Virus record (IMG/VR): IMGVR_UViG_3300008952_000009
Span: 1-64,000 of that record
Length of the DNA: 64,000 bases
Source: a virus
Strand: one strand, 5' to 3'
Both the position numbers and the translations under genes were made by a program. Positions 41,464-50,702 of this stretch are shown here, piece after piece (within the stretch, counting starts at the first letter, position 1; every line of letters starts with the position of its first letter). A model generated the notes under the pieces. That model was given only the letters and a program-made list of their open reading frames with translations, ran no database searches and was not told the origin of the DNA.

Positions 41464-41946
41464 TCAACATCCATCTTCATCTAAGATAGATTTATATTTC
41501 TTCACAATCTTAATATAATGCATTCTATCATAAGAATTCTTCCAGCGCAAGCAGATCGTGCCAGTACTATAAAAGCACAACCCCTTGTTTACATTACCCT
41601 TGGCATAAACCCTTATATTGTAAGATAAGATTTGGGCGCCTACTTTTATTGACACTTTCGGGTTCTTCAACTGTTCGCAAGTGTATTTCCTATTTTTGGT
41701 TTCTGGTCCACCTGTCCATCTAGGTATTACCTGAGTGAGTCCGCATGCTCCCGCTGGCGAAGTGACCCACGGTACAAACGAACTCTCGGCCATAATTACG
41801 GCCGCCAAGAGAGATGGTTCAATGTCATTCTTTTCTGCTTCTGCAATTATTGTTGGAACATAAGAGCACGCTCTGCGTGATGAAGAATCTGTAAGTCCAA
41901 AACTGCTGCCGATAATTGCACAGAGTGCTAGCATTGAGACTGGCAT
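41464..41946 (-). CDS. Exported lytic transglycosylase (SLT type)
   Basis: 160 residues. N-terminal signal-like segment (MLALCAIIGSSFG). Catalytic Glu in AAVIMAESSF; GACGLTQVIP; later VGAQILSYN. Cuts the glycan chain of peptidoglycan. Could act in lysis or DNA entry. Four or more Cys suggest a periplasmic, disulfide-containing enzyme. Confidence 0.88.
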   Translation of the reverse strand: MPVSMLALCAIIGSSFGLTDSSSRRACSYVPTIIAEAEKNDIEPSLLAAVIMAESSFVPWVTSPAGACGLTQVIPRWTGGPETKNRKYTCEQLKNPKVSIKVGAQILSYNIRVYAKGNVNKGLCFYSTGTICLRWKNSYDRMHYIKIVKKYKSILDEDGC

Positions 41947-42653
41947 TATCTCTCCTCCATCTTATTCAATATAAATGATTGTACTGAGTGTGGGAACAGA
42001 CCCTCTACAATCTCCAGGCATGCCTCGGCAACCTGTTGGATCTCCCACTGGGCGCCCTCATGTGAGCGCAGCTGCACAAACTTAAGAAGGTTGTGTAAAT
42101 TAACAGTTCCATAATATTTGGTGTATAAATTCTGAGGGAGGATACCTCTGGCCTGTTCCCTGCAGACACCCGCATCAAGCAGACTTTCAAACAACTTCAG
42201 ACTCTCTGAGTGATGAGATTTTACCAAGTCTGCCGCTAGAGCGGAAACTGGAAATCCTGACCTGTTGTATTCCAGTATTGGATTTGTTAATTTATCCTTA
42301 CTCGCCTGTCTATTACTTTCGTGCTGGGTTCTAAATTCTCTAGGTTCATAGAACTCCATATCTACAGCAGTATACCTTCTAGATATCTCATTGTATGCCC
42401 AAGTGCGGTGTCGATGATGCTGACTACGAATAAACAAAGGTACCGTGAACCTAAAAGTAACAGTGCAGTGCTCAAAAGGAGAAGAATGATTATGGGACAT
42501 AAGATAATTGATGAGTTTGATGTCCTTCTCATCTACTTCTTCCTTTTCCGACCCAAAAGAGACCCGCGCTGCATTAACAACCGACAAATCTGAACCCATA
42601 TGTGAAATGTATTCAACCGCACCTATATCGTCTCCATATAGTTCAATTCTCAT
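41946..42653 (-). CDS. thyX: FAD-dependent thymidylate synthase
   Basis: 235 residues, MRIELYGDDIG behind AGGAGG. Signature RHRTWAYNEISRRY (R-H-R-x7-S). SPFEHCTVTFRF before it and QLRSHEGAQWEIQ after. Makes dTMP from dUMP with methylene-tetrahydrofolate, NADPH and FAD. Works with dUTPase and thymidine kinase in this window. Confidence 0.96.
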   Translation of the reverse strand: MRIELYGDDIGAVEYISHMGSDLSVVNAARVSFGSEKEEVDEKDIKLINYLMSHNHSSPFEHCTVTFRFTVPLFIRSQHHRHRTWAYNEISRRYTAVDMEFYEPREFRTQHESNRQASKDKLTNPILEYNRSGFPVSALAADLVKSHHSESLKLFESLLDAGVCREQARGILPQNLYTKYYGTVNLHNLLKFVQLRSHEGAQWEIQQVAEACLEIVEGLFPHSVQSFILNKMEER

Positions 42654-42963
42654 TCGGCCTCCTGTAGATCCCAACTACATAGTTTTCTAAAATCATGTAG
42701 TGTGTTCTACCACCTGCTTCAACTTCCTCAATCATAGACTTGTCAACAACAATCTCTTTCGGTCCGATTCTGTTAAACTTCAACTCATGAAAGTCCTTCT
42801 TACAATCAGAAGCAACATCCACTACGGTTGCCTTGATGAACCTGGACTCTTCTTGCTTGAAATCATCTGGTAAAATTACACCAGTGTCCGTCTTCTCTTC
42901 CTTGTAGTGTGGCACAATTGCAATGTGTCTGTTGACAGGTTTCAGCATCATCAAATCAGTCAT
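42643..42963 (-). CDS. groES: GroES-like co-chaperonin
   Basis: 106 residues. LKPVNRHIAIVPHYKEE starts as GroES does; DTGVILPDDFKQEESR occupies the place of the mobile loop; IVVDKSMIEEVEAG then HYMILENYVVGIYR closes the barrel. Caps GroEL during folding, the role of T4 gp31. GGAGG ribosome site. Lies 15 kb from groEL, in a different operon. Confidence 0.8.
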   Translation of the reverse strand: MTDLMMLKPVNRHIAIVPHYKEEKTDTGVILPDDFKQEESRFIKATVVDVASDCKKDFHELKFNRIGPKEIVVDKSMIEEVEAGGRTHYMILENYVVGIYRRPNEN

Positions 42964-43228
42964 CGGCGCCTCCGAAGTTTTGCTTTAGGTGGTTAAAGTA
43001 ATCGGTAATCATCTCAAGGTCATCACCTTGCTTTAACATTCGATATACCTTGACCGCCATACGCATGTCTTCTTTGGTCAACCAATCGTTCTCAGCATAA
43101 CTGGATCTTAGGTCTTTCAGATGCTCCTTGAGAGGTTGCATCTCCTCTTCAATGGCAACAAATGCCTTAATAAATTTGACGATGTGCTCGTCCTTTGTCA
43201 TATGATCTTCTTCTTTATCACCAAACAT
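42956..43228 (-). CDS. Helical protein resembling DUF2312/GapR
   Basis: 90 residues, MFGDKEEDHMTKDE. FIKAFVAIEEEMQPLKEHLK then EDMRMAVKVYRMLKQ has the layout of GapR-type DNA-binding coiled-coil proteins (DUF2312). A tentative call by pattern. First gene after the 43255-43283 promoter. Confidence 0.5.
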   Translation of the reverse strand: MFGDKEEDHMTKDEHIVKFIKAFVAIEEEMQPLKEHLKDLRSSYAENDWLTKEDMRMAVKVYRMLKQGDDLEMITDYFNHLKQNFGGADD

Positions 43229-43254
43229 AGTAACTCCTTTCCATTGGTAGAATA

Positions 43255-43283
43255 ATAATACTAAATTATATCAATTAATGCAA
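43255..43283 (-). promoter_or_regulatory. Sigma70-type promoter (TTGCAT-17-TATTAT)
   Basis: Hexamers 43283-43278 and 43260-43255. Leads the GapR-like, groES, thyX, transglycosylase run. Confidence 0.7.
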
Positions 43284-43315
43284 GTGTTTTTTCAAACAAA
43301 ATGAAATAAAATTAT

Positions 43316-43387
43316 TTAAGATTGAAGGGGCGGAAACATGTACCATACGTAGATGATGGCCGCTTGCAACAACAGTAACCTTGCCAT
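43316..43387 (-). CDS. Possible small membrane protein
   Basis: 23 residues, MARLLLLQAAIIYVWYMF then PPLQS. Hydrophobic, GGAGG ten bases upstream, directly after the phosphate transporter. Very short, so uncertain. Confidence 0.4.
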   Translation of the reverse strand: MARLLLLQAAIIYVWYMFPPLQS

Positions 43388-43390
43388 CGT

Positions 43391-44326
43391 TCACGACACC
43401 TCCTGAACCAGTAACACAATAATGATCGAAACGGACAGTCCCAACATCATCTTCATGAAGTCCTTGGCGACAAGAGGAAAGACCTTTTTCACCTTTCTAT
43501 CCATTCTCGTTGCAATGGCGAGTTCACGACCACAAAGCAACCCTACAAACACCCACGTTGTGCTCATGGGAATGTTGTTCATCTGCTTTAGGTACAGTAA
43601 GATAAAAGCATAAACCGCATCGATGATTGTGGCCGAGCGCACATAAGACGTAGAGGATTTCTCAATTACTATCTGCTGTATCTTGCCACCCTTGGTATAA
43701 AAGACATACCCCAACACAGACACCAATAACACAAGCACGCCTGACAAGAACTCTACGCTCATCTGTCTTGGTGCGAACACTGCTATGTTCGCGAGGTCAT
43801 GACTTAGCCAAGTGAACCATAAGAATCCCGTTGTACCCCACTGGGCGATGCGCCAGGCACGTTCATGGTCTGGTTTAACCTTCTTCTTTTCGTCTAAGTA
43901 TTTGGACAGAATCATCCAAAACCCGTAAGCTACAGTTGCTGCTATGGCATATCCAAGGACACTCTTAACCAACATCTTCTCAAAAACAACAGTACTAGCA
44001 AAGGCGGATAACACCAAGAATGTCGTAGAGACTGGAATGCCATATCTTGTCAGCAACAGTAAAACACCTGGTGCTAATGCATGGTACCACTCAACTGTTA
44101 CGAAAGGTATCTTCTCTAGGCGTCCGAAGGATATGTCTCCTCCATATGCAAACCAACTGTACAAAACAGTCGCAACAAGCACTGATGAGGCAGCTGCCCA
44201 CAGTTTCCACCATGGCGTCTTCTTATTCGACACCATAAACGTTCCCAAGGTTTGAACGGCATCGTTACTCATAACCGCTGTGCCAGCAAGGGTGATCCCA
44301 ACAAGGGGCAAAATCATCTCTAACAT
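43391..44326 (-). CDS. Inorganic phosphate transporter (PiT family)
   Basis: 311 residues, about nine to ten membrane segments. Signature repeats: SNDAVQTLGTF near 20-30 and SHDLANIAVF near 176-185. Imports phosphate into the host, as an auxiliary gene of marine phages facing phosphate limitation. Shorter than E. coli PitA (499 residues) but similar to phage versions. Confidence 0.92.
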   Translation of the reverse strand: MLEMILPLVGITLAGTAVMSNDAVQTLGTFMVSNKKTPWWKLWAAASSVLVATVLYSWFAYGGDISFGRLEKIPFVTVEWYHALAPGVLLLLTRYGIPVSTTFLVLSAFASTVVFEKMLVKSVLGYAIAATVAYGFWMILSKYLDEKKKVKPDHERAWRIAQWGTTGFLWFTWLSHDLANIAVFAPRQMSVEFLSGVLVLLVSVLGYVFYTKGGKIQQIVIEKSSTSYVRSATIIDAVYAFILLYLKQMNNIPMSTTWVFVGLLCGRELAIATRMDRKVKKVFPLVAKDFMKMMLGLSVSIIIVLLVQEVS

Positions 44327-44416
44327 TTCTATAAACTCCTTTTAACTTGGATAAGTATACTCTATGTTAGAGATGTTGTTGTGCCATTTGTGTGAAGTGT
44401 TTGAGACAAGCAGGAG

Positions 44417-46279
44417 TCAAACAAACTTAATTTCACAAGCTCCGCCAGCGCAGGCAATTTCGCCCTGCAGATCTGTATTGTCTTCCTCTTCAACAACCTT
44501 TGAGAGGTCAACCTTAGTGAGGGATGCCATCATCGCTTCATAGGTCTCCTCTGCGCAGTCTTCGAAGGGTGCCTGGGTGTACGTTCCACCATCGTATGGC
44601 AGCACTGACAGTCCATTATAACTGTTCCTATTTTCCCACATCCATTCACCGACGTCGACCCACTCAGCGTCCTTGATCGACACAGTTGCAGAAATATTGT
44701 GAGTATTCTGACCCTTTCGGAAACCTGGCTTTACCCATTCGTCCGTCACCTGCTTTACTCTCTTAAGCAACTGAAGAGCAGACTCTGTTCTCATTATAGC
44801 ACCTTCTGGGGCTCGCTGAGGGATGGAGATAACTGCCGTACTGTGTGGGCTAAAGTACTCGTCTTCAACCAACTCAGGATGATTCTTCGCCAAGTAAGAA
44901 TAAATCGGTTCATTCTTGCCAACACGAATACGACGAACATAAAAATCATTGTGCCAAGCATGAATACCAGAGGAAGTACCAAGCGCAAGACTTGTGGTAC
45001 CAGCTGGTTTAACACATGTTGTTCTAGCTGCTGGTTTTACACCAATCAACTCTGCGACTCTAGCATTCTCCTTCTTGACAGTAGCGGCAGCTGCCTTCAT
45101 ATCCAAAAGAAGAACCTTGCCAGATGCAATACCCGTCATCGATACGCCAATGAGTGCATCTTTCTCTGTTGTTCTTCTCCATACGTCTCTAAGATAATGA
45201 AAATCAGTGTAACTCGCCTGAAGTGTTCCGATAAAACTAGCAGCGCGGACTCTGCTCTCCAAGTCCTCCTGCCCTTCCAAATCAGATACATTTACCTCAG
45301 TCAAATTACAAAACTGATACGGTCGGAGACCTATTTCACAGCAAGGGTTAGTGCCCCAGTCCTTATCATTGGAGAAGTAAAACCCAGGTTCTCCTGCCCC
45401 TGATGCTTTGACTCGGTCCCACAAATTCATAAAATATTCTTTATCAATCTTGTGTCTCAATAATACAACTGAGTTGTTTGCACGTCCTCTCTGTGGGTTT
45501 GTCTCCCACCAGTTGCCAGTCTTAGCAGAGATCATCTCCTCGTCGTCTGCTGAGAATAGCGATATAAGCGCTGCCCTGCGGATACCTCCCGCAAGTACAG
45601 CGTCTGCGATATGGCAAACCATATCGTGAACTTCAATAGAAGAAAGTTTGTCACCGCTCTCCTTTTCAGATAACATACCTTCCAACTTCACAAGACACTC
45701 TCTTAGTGGTTGTGGTCCAGGTGCTTTGCCTCCCGATGTTACGAGTGCCGCGCCTTTTGGACGGATGTCTGTATAATCAAATCTAAGTCTAGAACCTCCA
45801 TTGAAATAGGAACGAACCAATGCCTTTACAGCATCTGCCCAACCTTCAATAGAGTCGTTGACCAAAAACCTTCGTGTTCTTTTCATGTTTGGTCTAGTAA
45901 TTTCTGGTAGTTTTTCGACGTGATGCTTTTGAACACTATATCCAACACCCGTACCACCAAGCAGCAAGAACATCGCCTCGCCGAATGATCGCCAATCATC
46001 GATTGGCATGAAAGCGCAGTTAAAAATCCTGTTAGGAGCAACCTCAATTGGTTTGCCGCCAAACTGCAGGGACCTCATAGAAGGCAAAACCTTCTTGTCA
46101 AACACCAACTTATAATTTTTTCTAATCTGCAACTCTAGTTCTGGAAACTTCTTTAAGTGCATCTCCATATTTCTTGTAACCAGTTCATGCCACGTCTCTC
46201 TCCTGTTCTTTTCTGGCACATACTTGGCATATTTCATGTGCACAGTTATTTCTGACAAAATGTCATTTGATAAACTCAC
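44417..46279 (-). CDS. nrdJ: Class II (adenosylcobalamin) ribonucleotide reductase
   Basis: 620 residues, monomeric reductase. MRSLQFGG and NRIFNCAFMPID near 63-95; LLGGTGVGYS; NPCCEIGLRPYQFCNLTEV with the active-site Cys/Glu; PAGTTSLALGTSSGIHAW; C-terminal CAGGACEIKF carries the redox Cys pair. Reduces ribonucleoside triphosphates using B12, so it works with or without oxygen but depends on host cobalamin. ATGA overlap with the helicase gene. Confidence 0.95.
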   Translation of the reverse strand: MSLSNDILSEITVHMKYAKYVPEKNRRETWHELVTRNMEMHLKKFPELELQIRKNYKLVFDKKVLPSMRSLQFGGKPIEVAPNRIFNCAFMPIDDWRSFGEAMFLLLGGTGVGYSVQKHHVEKLPEITRPNMKRTRRFLVNDSIEGWADAVKALVRSYFNGGSRLRFDYTDIRPKGAALVTSGGKAPGPQPLRECLVKLEGMLSEKESGDKLSSIEVHDMVCHIADAVLAGGIRRAALISLFSADDEEMISAKTGNWWETNPQRGRANNSVVLLRHKIDKEYFMNLWDRVKASGAGEPGFYFSNDKDWGTNPCCEIGLRPYQFCNLTEVNVSDLEGQEDLESRVRAASFIGTLQASYTDFHYLRDVWRRTTEKDALIGVSMTGIASGKVLLLDMKAAAATVKKENARVAELIGVKPAARTTCVKPAGTTSLALGTSSGIHAWHNDFYVRRIRVGKNEPIYSYLAKNHPELVEDEYFSPHSTAVISIPQRAPEGAIMRTESALQLLKRVKQVTDEWVKPGFRKGQNTHNISATVSIKDAEWVDVGEWMWENRNSYNGLSVLPYDGGTYTQAPFEDCAEETYEAMMASLTKVDLSKVVEEEDNTDLQGEIACAGGACEIKFV

Positions 46280-47658
46280 TTCTTCGACCCTCCTTTAAAC
46301 TCTTTATACTTTTCATTCAATAATTTCTTTTGTTTCTTTGCTGCATCTTTAACAATATCTTCCATCTCCTCTTGCGTCATCGCCTTCGGCAAGACCTTGA
46401 TTTTGACATTAGCAGTATCCATAAATATGGGGTATATCATACCATCGGGACCATTTCTGTTCTTTGCGATGTAAATTCTTCCACTATTGGTATTTTTGTC
46501 CTCAACAGTTCTTGAGACAGAGAAAATAAAATCCGCGACGAAGCACTTATTGAATGCTTCAGATATTGACTCCATAGTAATAACCTCTGCATTGAGACCA
46601 GACCGATTAGTCTGGGAGGCGGTCCAAATTGGGCAACCGACCTCCTGTGAAATGCCACGCAATTCTTCATAAATAGCCTCAAGTTGGTGTCTTTTCTCTT
46701 CTTTTGAGGATCCCTCTGGTTTTATCAAGTCAGCATAATCTACAATAATTAGATCTGGAACAAACTCCTGGTTTTTCATCTTCTCGATGTGGTTCTTTAT
46801 CGTCTGGATAGTAGCTGACCTAGTAGGATACTCTTTTACGATGAGTTTACCTTTTAAATCCTTCAAGTCATCGTAAATCTGTTCCTTGAATGCTGTTATG
46901 TCATTGAGATGATACCCAGTAATGCAACTATCATATCTATTGGCGACAACAGTGTCAGCCAACTCTAGAGTGTAGTGCACCACATTCTTTCCTTCCTGCA
47001 GCGCTTTAGATCCAAGATGAACTAGCACCATGGACTTGCCAGCACCTGTTGGTGCAATCACAACACCAAGTTCACCCTTTCCAAGCCCACCTTTAGAGAT
47101 ATCGTCAAGTGGATCCCACCCAGTAGTAACTGGATTTCTTGCCTTCTTTTCAAATCGCTGTTCAAAATCCTCCATATAATCATACCCGAGGTCATTTGAG
47201 GTTCCTAGTTTGATTGCATCGTTGATTACTTTTGCAACCTGGTCAAACGATGACTTCTTTAACAGCGGAACACACCTGATCATCGCTTCTTGTAACTTCT
47301 GCTTCTTACAGAAGTCAAGGGCAGTATCCTTTATATATCCAGACTCTGAATGGTTGATTTCTTGAGACAATACCCTAGCATAATAATCCCTCAACATCTT
47401 CTGCACAGAGTCTTGCTCCTCAGTGATGCCAGTTCGCAATATGCTGGTCATTATCTTTCTAGTGGGGTGTACGCCATACTTTTTCTTATACCCCTTGATC
47501 TTGTTAACAAAGACTCTGAGATAAGTTAATTCAAGGAAATTTATGTCCAAGACCTCAAAGATCTGATCCGCAAAGGGACGATCATCCAAGATTAAGTGGC
47601 ACAGGTTTTCTTGAAAGTTCTTTCCGAACTTAGAGAAGTCTTGATTCATTTTATCCAT
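46276..47658 (-). CDS. Replicative DnaB-type helicase (T4 gp41-like)
   Basis: 460 residues. N-terminal helical domain to about 170, RecA-like domain with Walker A APTGAGKS at 202-209, Walker B LIIVDYADL near 305-313 and WTASQTNRSG near 345-354. Unwinds DNA ahead of the polymerase. No primase was found in the window. Confidence 0.92.
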   Translation of the reverse strand: MDKMNQDFSKFGKNFQENLCHLILDDRPFADQIFEVLDINFLELTYLRVFVNKIKGYKKKYGVHPTRKIMTSILRTGITEEQDSVQKMLRDYYARVLSQEINHSESGYIKDTALDFCKKQKLQEAMIRCVPLLKKSSFDQVAKVINDAIKLGTSNDLGYDYMEDFEQRFEKKARNPVTTGWDPLDDISKGGLGKGELGVVIAPTGAGKSMVLVHLGSKALQEGKNVVHYTLELADTVVANRYDSCITGYHLNDITAFKEQIYDDLKDLKGKLIVKEYPTRSATIQTIKNHIEKMKNQEFVPDLIIVDYADLIKPEGSSKEEKRHQLEAIYEELRGISQEVGCPIWTASQTNRSGLNAEVITMESISEAFNKCFVADFIFSVSRTVEDKNTNSGRIYIAKNRNGPDGMIYPIFMDTANVKIKVLPKAMTQEEMEDIVKDAAKKQKKLLNEKYKEFKGGSKK

Positions 47659-48626
47659 TAGTTATAACTTACTCCTGATTCGATCATCGCATTGAATGTA
47701 GTCTTCAAGCAATCGATATTCAGGGAAGTCGCACCATCAACAGACATCATCTTGTTTATCTCGGTCTTGTTGAACATGGGTTTATATTCCTCAAAGGTTG
47801 AATTAATAAAGTTGGCACATTGAATGGAGATGAGCGGTGTACTCAGCTGCATTATAGAGTAATTATCGCACACCTTCTTGTAATCGTCAATTACTTTATG
47901 ATAAATTGCAAGTTTAGATTCTTCCCGCTCAGAATGCTCCTTGAGATCACTCAAATAGTAATCCCTCTCTTCGGAAAGAAACGGAAATGCCTTAGCAACA
48001 GTCTTAAGTCCAACACCCTGGAGTCCATCGATGTTGTCACTCTTGTCTCCAACCATCGCCCTGGCAAGGGCAAAGTTACAGGGATGGATAGAATGTTCTT
48101 CCAGCACTCTGCTAGTATTTAGAATCTGATCCTGTGTTGGTCTCAACAGGAGCGTCCTATCGTCCAACAGCTGTATAAAATCCTTATCACTAGACACAAC
48201 AACCTTTCGCCATTCCTGAAAGAGTGGCATTGATTTGACGTAAGCAATTACATCGTCCGCTTCGACATTTGGTTGCCTAAACTGGATGATGGGAGTTTGG
48301 TTAACGTACTCAATACACCTAACCTGCTGCCAAATCTTATTTGTGTGAATCTCTGCAGGATTCATAGACTGGGACCATCGATTTAATTTCGGCGGCTTTC
48401 TACCTACCTTATAGTTCTTGTTCTGTTGTCGTCTTTTATTAGATCCATTGTCACCATCCCACACAACAACCAAAAGGTCGGGTTTGATCTGTCGGCACAA
48501 CTTATTCATCGTTTGCAGAAAACCAACCACACCTCCGATGGGGTCGCCATTGGGTGACATAGTGGGATTAACAATGTAGGATCTCATAAACTGGTTTTGC
48601 GCATCTACCAGCATTAACCTCTTCAT
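47658..48626 (-). CDS. 5'-3' exonuclease / flap nuclease (FEN family)
   Basis: 322 residues. VDAQNQFMRSY at the start, NVEADDVIAYV, SSDKDFIQLL, and GDKSDNIDGLQGVGLKTVAK (acidic sites and helix-hairpin-helix). Removes RNA primers, like T4 RNase H or the PolI 5' nuclease domain. Suits the minimal PolA, which lacks this domain. It starts just after a terminator. Confidence 0.92.
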   Translation of the reverse strand: MKRLMLVDAQNQFMRSYIVNPTMSPNGDPIGGVVGFLQTMNKLCRQIKPDLLVVVWDGDNGSNKRRQQNKNYKVGRKPPKLNRWSQSMNPAEIHTNKIWQQVRCIEYVNQTPIIQFRQPNVEADDVIAYVKSMPLFQEWRKVVVSSDKDFIQLLDDRTLLLRPTQDQILNTSRVLEEHSIHPCNFALARAMVGDKSDNIDGLQGVGLKTVAKAFPFLSEERDYYLSDLKEHSEREESKLAIYHKVIDDYKKVCDNYSIMQLSTPLISIQCANFINSTFEEYKPMFNKTEINKMMSVDGATSLNIDCLKTTFNAMIESGVSYN

Positions 48627-48639
48627 ATAACTCCTTAGT

Positions 48640-48667
48640 AAAAAAAACCCCCTGCTTTCACAGGGGG
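48640..48667 (-). terminator. Intrinsic terminator after recA
   Basis: Minus strand: CCCCCTG, loop TGAAAG, CAGGGGG, then eight T. The next gene starts 14 bases later and has no promoter of its own, so it depends on read-through. Confidence 0.9.
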
Positions 48668-48683
48668 TCGACCGAACACTATG

Positions 48684-49823
48684 TCAGTCTTTGGTGGGGG
48701 GATCCTCCTGATCATAAAAATCAGAAGCGTTTCCTGTTTTGTTGCTGAATTTCATTATAACATCATCATCCATGATTTGCAAAACTCTTTTCTTAAATCT
48801 CTCATCTTGCAATTTCGAAACCCAATGTGCTCTCTGAAATTTCTCTTCCGTTCCGTCACTATGAACAAGAGCGTACCAAGCACCTGACTGCTTCAGGTTT
48901 TCAGAAATTTGAATTGCATCGAACCAACTTTCCTTATCTTGTACACCGACAGTATCGGAATCACCCCAAAGGATCTTAAAGTTGCAAGTTCTACCAGTTG
49001 ACCCAAATCGAGACTTTTCAATCTTACACTTCACTTCGGAACCAATCCTAAAACCATTGTCATCCGTGACAAATGATGCCTTTGCCTTCCTTCCAGTTAA
49101 CCACACTCTTAGAGAGTAGGAATATGGCAAAGTCTTACCACCTGGTGTCATGTAAGGCGTTGTCAATGCCTCAGATGGGGACCTAGTGATATTTGTTTTA
49201 AGTTGGTTTAATACCAACAGTGTAGCGCCAGCATTCGCAATAGGTTGTACCAACTTGGGCATACCCTTAGATAACACTCGCGCCTTCATTGCCATCGACG
49301 ATTGGGGATTGTAGTCCGATTCCAAATCATGCTCTGATGGAGTGAGTGCCAGGGAGTCCCAGATAAACAACCACTTTTGAGGCATCTTCAAGAGATCCTC
49401 AATTGTGGCCATCACCATCTCCACAGAGTGTGCCTGTACATAAATTAACCCATTGTCTTCATCTTCAAGATCACATCCCGCTCTCGAAAGAAACTCTGGA
49501 TCAATCGCCGACTCTGAATCAAAATATGCTACACGGTATCCCATCTGCTGTGCATTAGCTGCTACCTGAGCTGCCATAAAAGACTTGCCCGTCGCTTCGA
49601 GACCTGCTATCTCGGAGATCTTCCCTACGGGAATTCCAGCGAGTCGACCCTTACAAATAATAGAGTCTAACCATCTGGATCCCGTAGGAATCCACTCCTT
49701 GACCTTGGTTGGGTTCTCCTCCTTGAGATTATAAGCAACAACACCACCAGCAGACTTGTTGAGTGACTTTATAATGTCCTTCGTGGACAAACCTCCTGGT
49801 TTCATTTTTGTTACTTTTGCCAT
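48684..49823 (-). CDS. uvsX: RecA/UvsX recombinase
   Basis: 379 residues. Walker A GLEATGKS at 74-81; VAYFDSESAID; LFIWDSLALT (Walker B); LLVLNQLKTN; then the C-terminal part LPYSYSLRVWLTGRK. Strand exchange for recombination-dependent replication and repair. Follows the gp32-like gene by 12 bases. A terminator follows. Confidence 0.93.
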   Translation of the reverse strand: MAKVTKMKPGGLSTKDIIKSLNKSAGGVVAYNLKEENPTKVKEWIPTGSRWLDSIICKGRLAGIPVGKISEIAGLEATGKSFMAAQVAANAQQMGYRVAYFDSESAIDPEFLSRAGCDLEDEDNGLIYVQAHSVEMVMATIEDLLKMPQKWLFIWDSLALTPSEHDLESDYNPQSSMAMKARVLSKGMPKLVQPIANAGATLLVLNQLKTNITRSPSEALTTPYMTPGGKTLPYSYSLRVWLTGRKAKASFVTDDNGFRIGSEVKCKIEKSRFGSTGRTCNFKILWGDSDTVGVQDKESWFDAIQISENLKQSGAWYALVHSDGTEEKFQRAHWVSKLQDERFKKRVLQIMDDDVIMKFSNKTGNASDFYDQEDPPTKD

Positions 49824-49834
49824 CCTACGTCACC

Positions 49835-50590
49835 TCAACCAAGAAGCTCATTAAATGCTGATGAGACAGCATCTGTTTCAGACTTGACCTCCGTGTTGCC
49901 ACCTCCACGAGTGATCTCGGACTTGTCCGTATCGCCACTAAGATGTGCATCTAGGATTCCTCTCACTTCTTCGGTCGTCTTTCTTTCAAAGACACTGTCA
50001 ATGTTCGGAACCTTTTCCAACAACTCTGCACATCGCTCGTCGCCGCCCACAGCGTCGTCACAAAGAACCGACTTGCGAGGGCGTGGTCGAATGTCTGTTG
50101 TAGGATAAGAAGCACCAGGCTGCTTACCGTACATCAACTTGAGGTCATTACCGTCCTCTGGATCAGTAATATCCCCATAATCAGGATCAAGGACGATGCC
50201 GAGAAGTTTCTGGTATGCTAACTTACCATAACCCCAGACCTTGACGCCTTCTGCCTCTTCCCCTCTCACCAAGACGGGTGAAAAGAATCTCTGCTTCGCA
50301 AACATACCCTTGGCGAGTTGCTTGCTCTCTTCGGTGCCTTCGTTCCATAGTTGATTTGCGAAATCACAGACTGGACACTTATCTCCGAAGTTTCGTTTTG
50401 GACACAAGAAGGATTGATCACCCACTCCATAGTGGAAAAACTTCTCCTTGAATGGGTCGCCATCCGCTGTCGGAACAATACGAATATTGTTCTCACCATC
50501 TTGTGGACGCCAGAAGTTGTTCTTCTTACCGTCACCCTTTCCTGATAATGAAGCCATCTTTTGCTTCATAAGATCTAAATTCAGTGCCAT
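49835..50590 (-). CDS. Single-stranded-DNA-binding protein (T4 gp32-like)
   Basis: 251 residues. NFWRPQDGENNIRIVPTADG, then FFHYGVGDQSFLCPKRNFGDK, CPVCDFANQLW: an OB fold with zinc-ribbon Cys as in gp32. Acidic C-terminal tail (TDAVSSAFNELLG) for partner binding. Protects single strands and loads UvsX. Promoter and hairpin leader upstream. Confidence 0.9.
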   Translation of the reverse strand: MALNLDLMKQKMASLSGKGDGKKNNFWRPQDGENNIRIVPTADGDPFKEKFFHYGVGDQSFLCPKRNFGDKCPVCDFANQLWNEGTEESKQLAKGMFAKQRFFSPVLVRGEEAEGVKVWGYGKLAYQKLLGIVLDPDYGDITDPEDGNDLKLMYGKQPGASYPTTDIRPRPRKSVLCDDAVGGDERCAELLEKVPNIDSVFERKTTEEVRGILDAHLSGDTDKSEITRGGGNTEVKSETDAVSSAFNELLG

Positions 50591-50642
50591 TTTTATTACC
50601 TCCTATGGTATGTTATTTTTTTGCACACTTTCGGCTATAGCG

Positions 50643-50662
50643 GGTCAGCAAATCTTCTGACC
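50643..50662 (-). other. 5' leader hairpin of the gp32-like gene
   Basis: GGTCAG/CTGACC, a perfect 6-bp stem with an 8-base loop, begins about four bases after the predicted transcription start. Possible message-stabilising or autoregulatory element. Confidence 0.55.
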
Positions 50663-50672
50663 AACTTTCTAT

Positions 50673-50701
50673 ACTATACTAAACGTTTTTTTGTTTGTCA
50701 A
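50673..50701 (-). promoter_or_regulatory. Sigma70 promoter (TTGACA-17-TATAGT)
   Basis: Hexamers 50701-50696 and 50678-50673. About 25 of the 29 bases match the promoter at 51973-52001. Confidence 0.82.
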
Positions 50702-50702
50702 C

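Noticed and set aside
44350-44400. Promoter before the phosphate transporter gene (TATACT box)
   Set aside because: No acceptable -35 hexamer at 16-18 bases.
44699-45403. 234-codon open frame on the plus strand
   Set aside because: Antisense to the ribonucleotide reductase, whose motifs are all intact; the plus-strand protein is low-complexity Ser/Cys/Leu without domain pattern.
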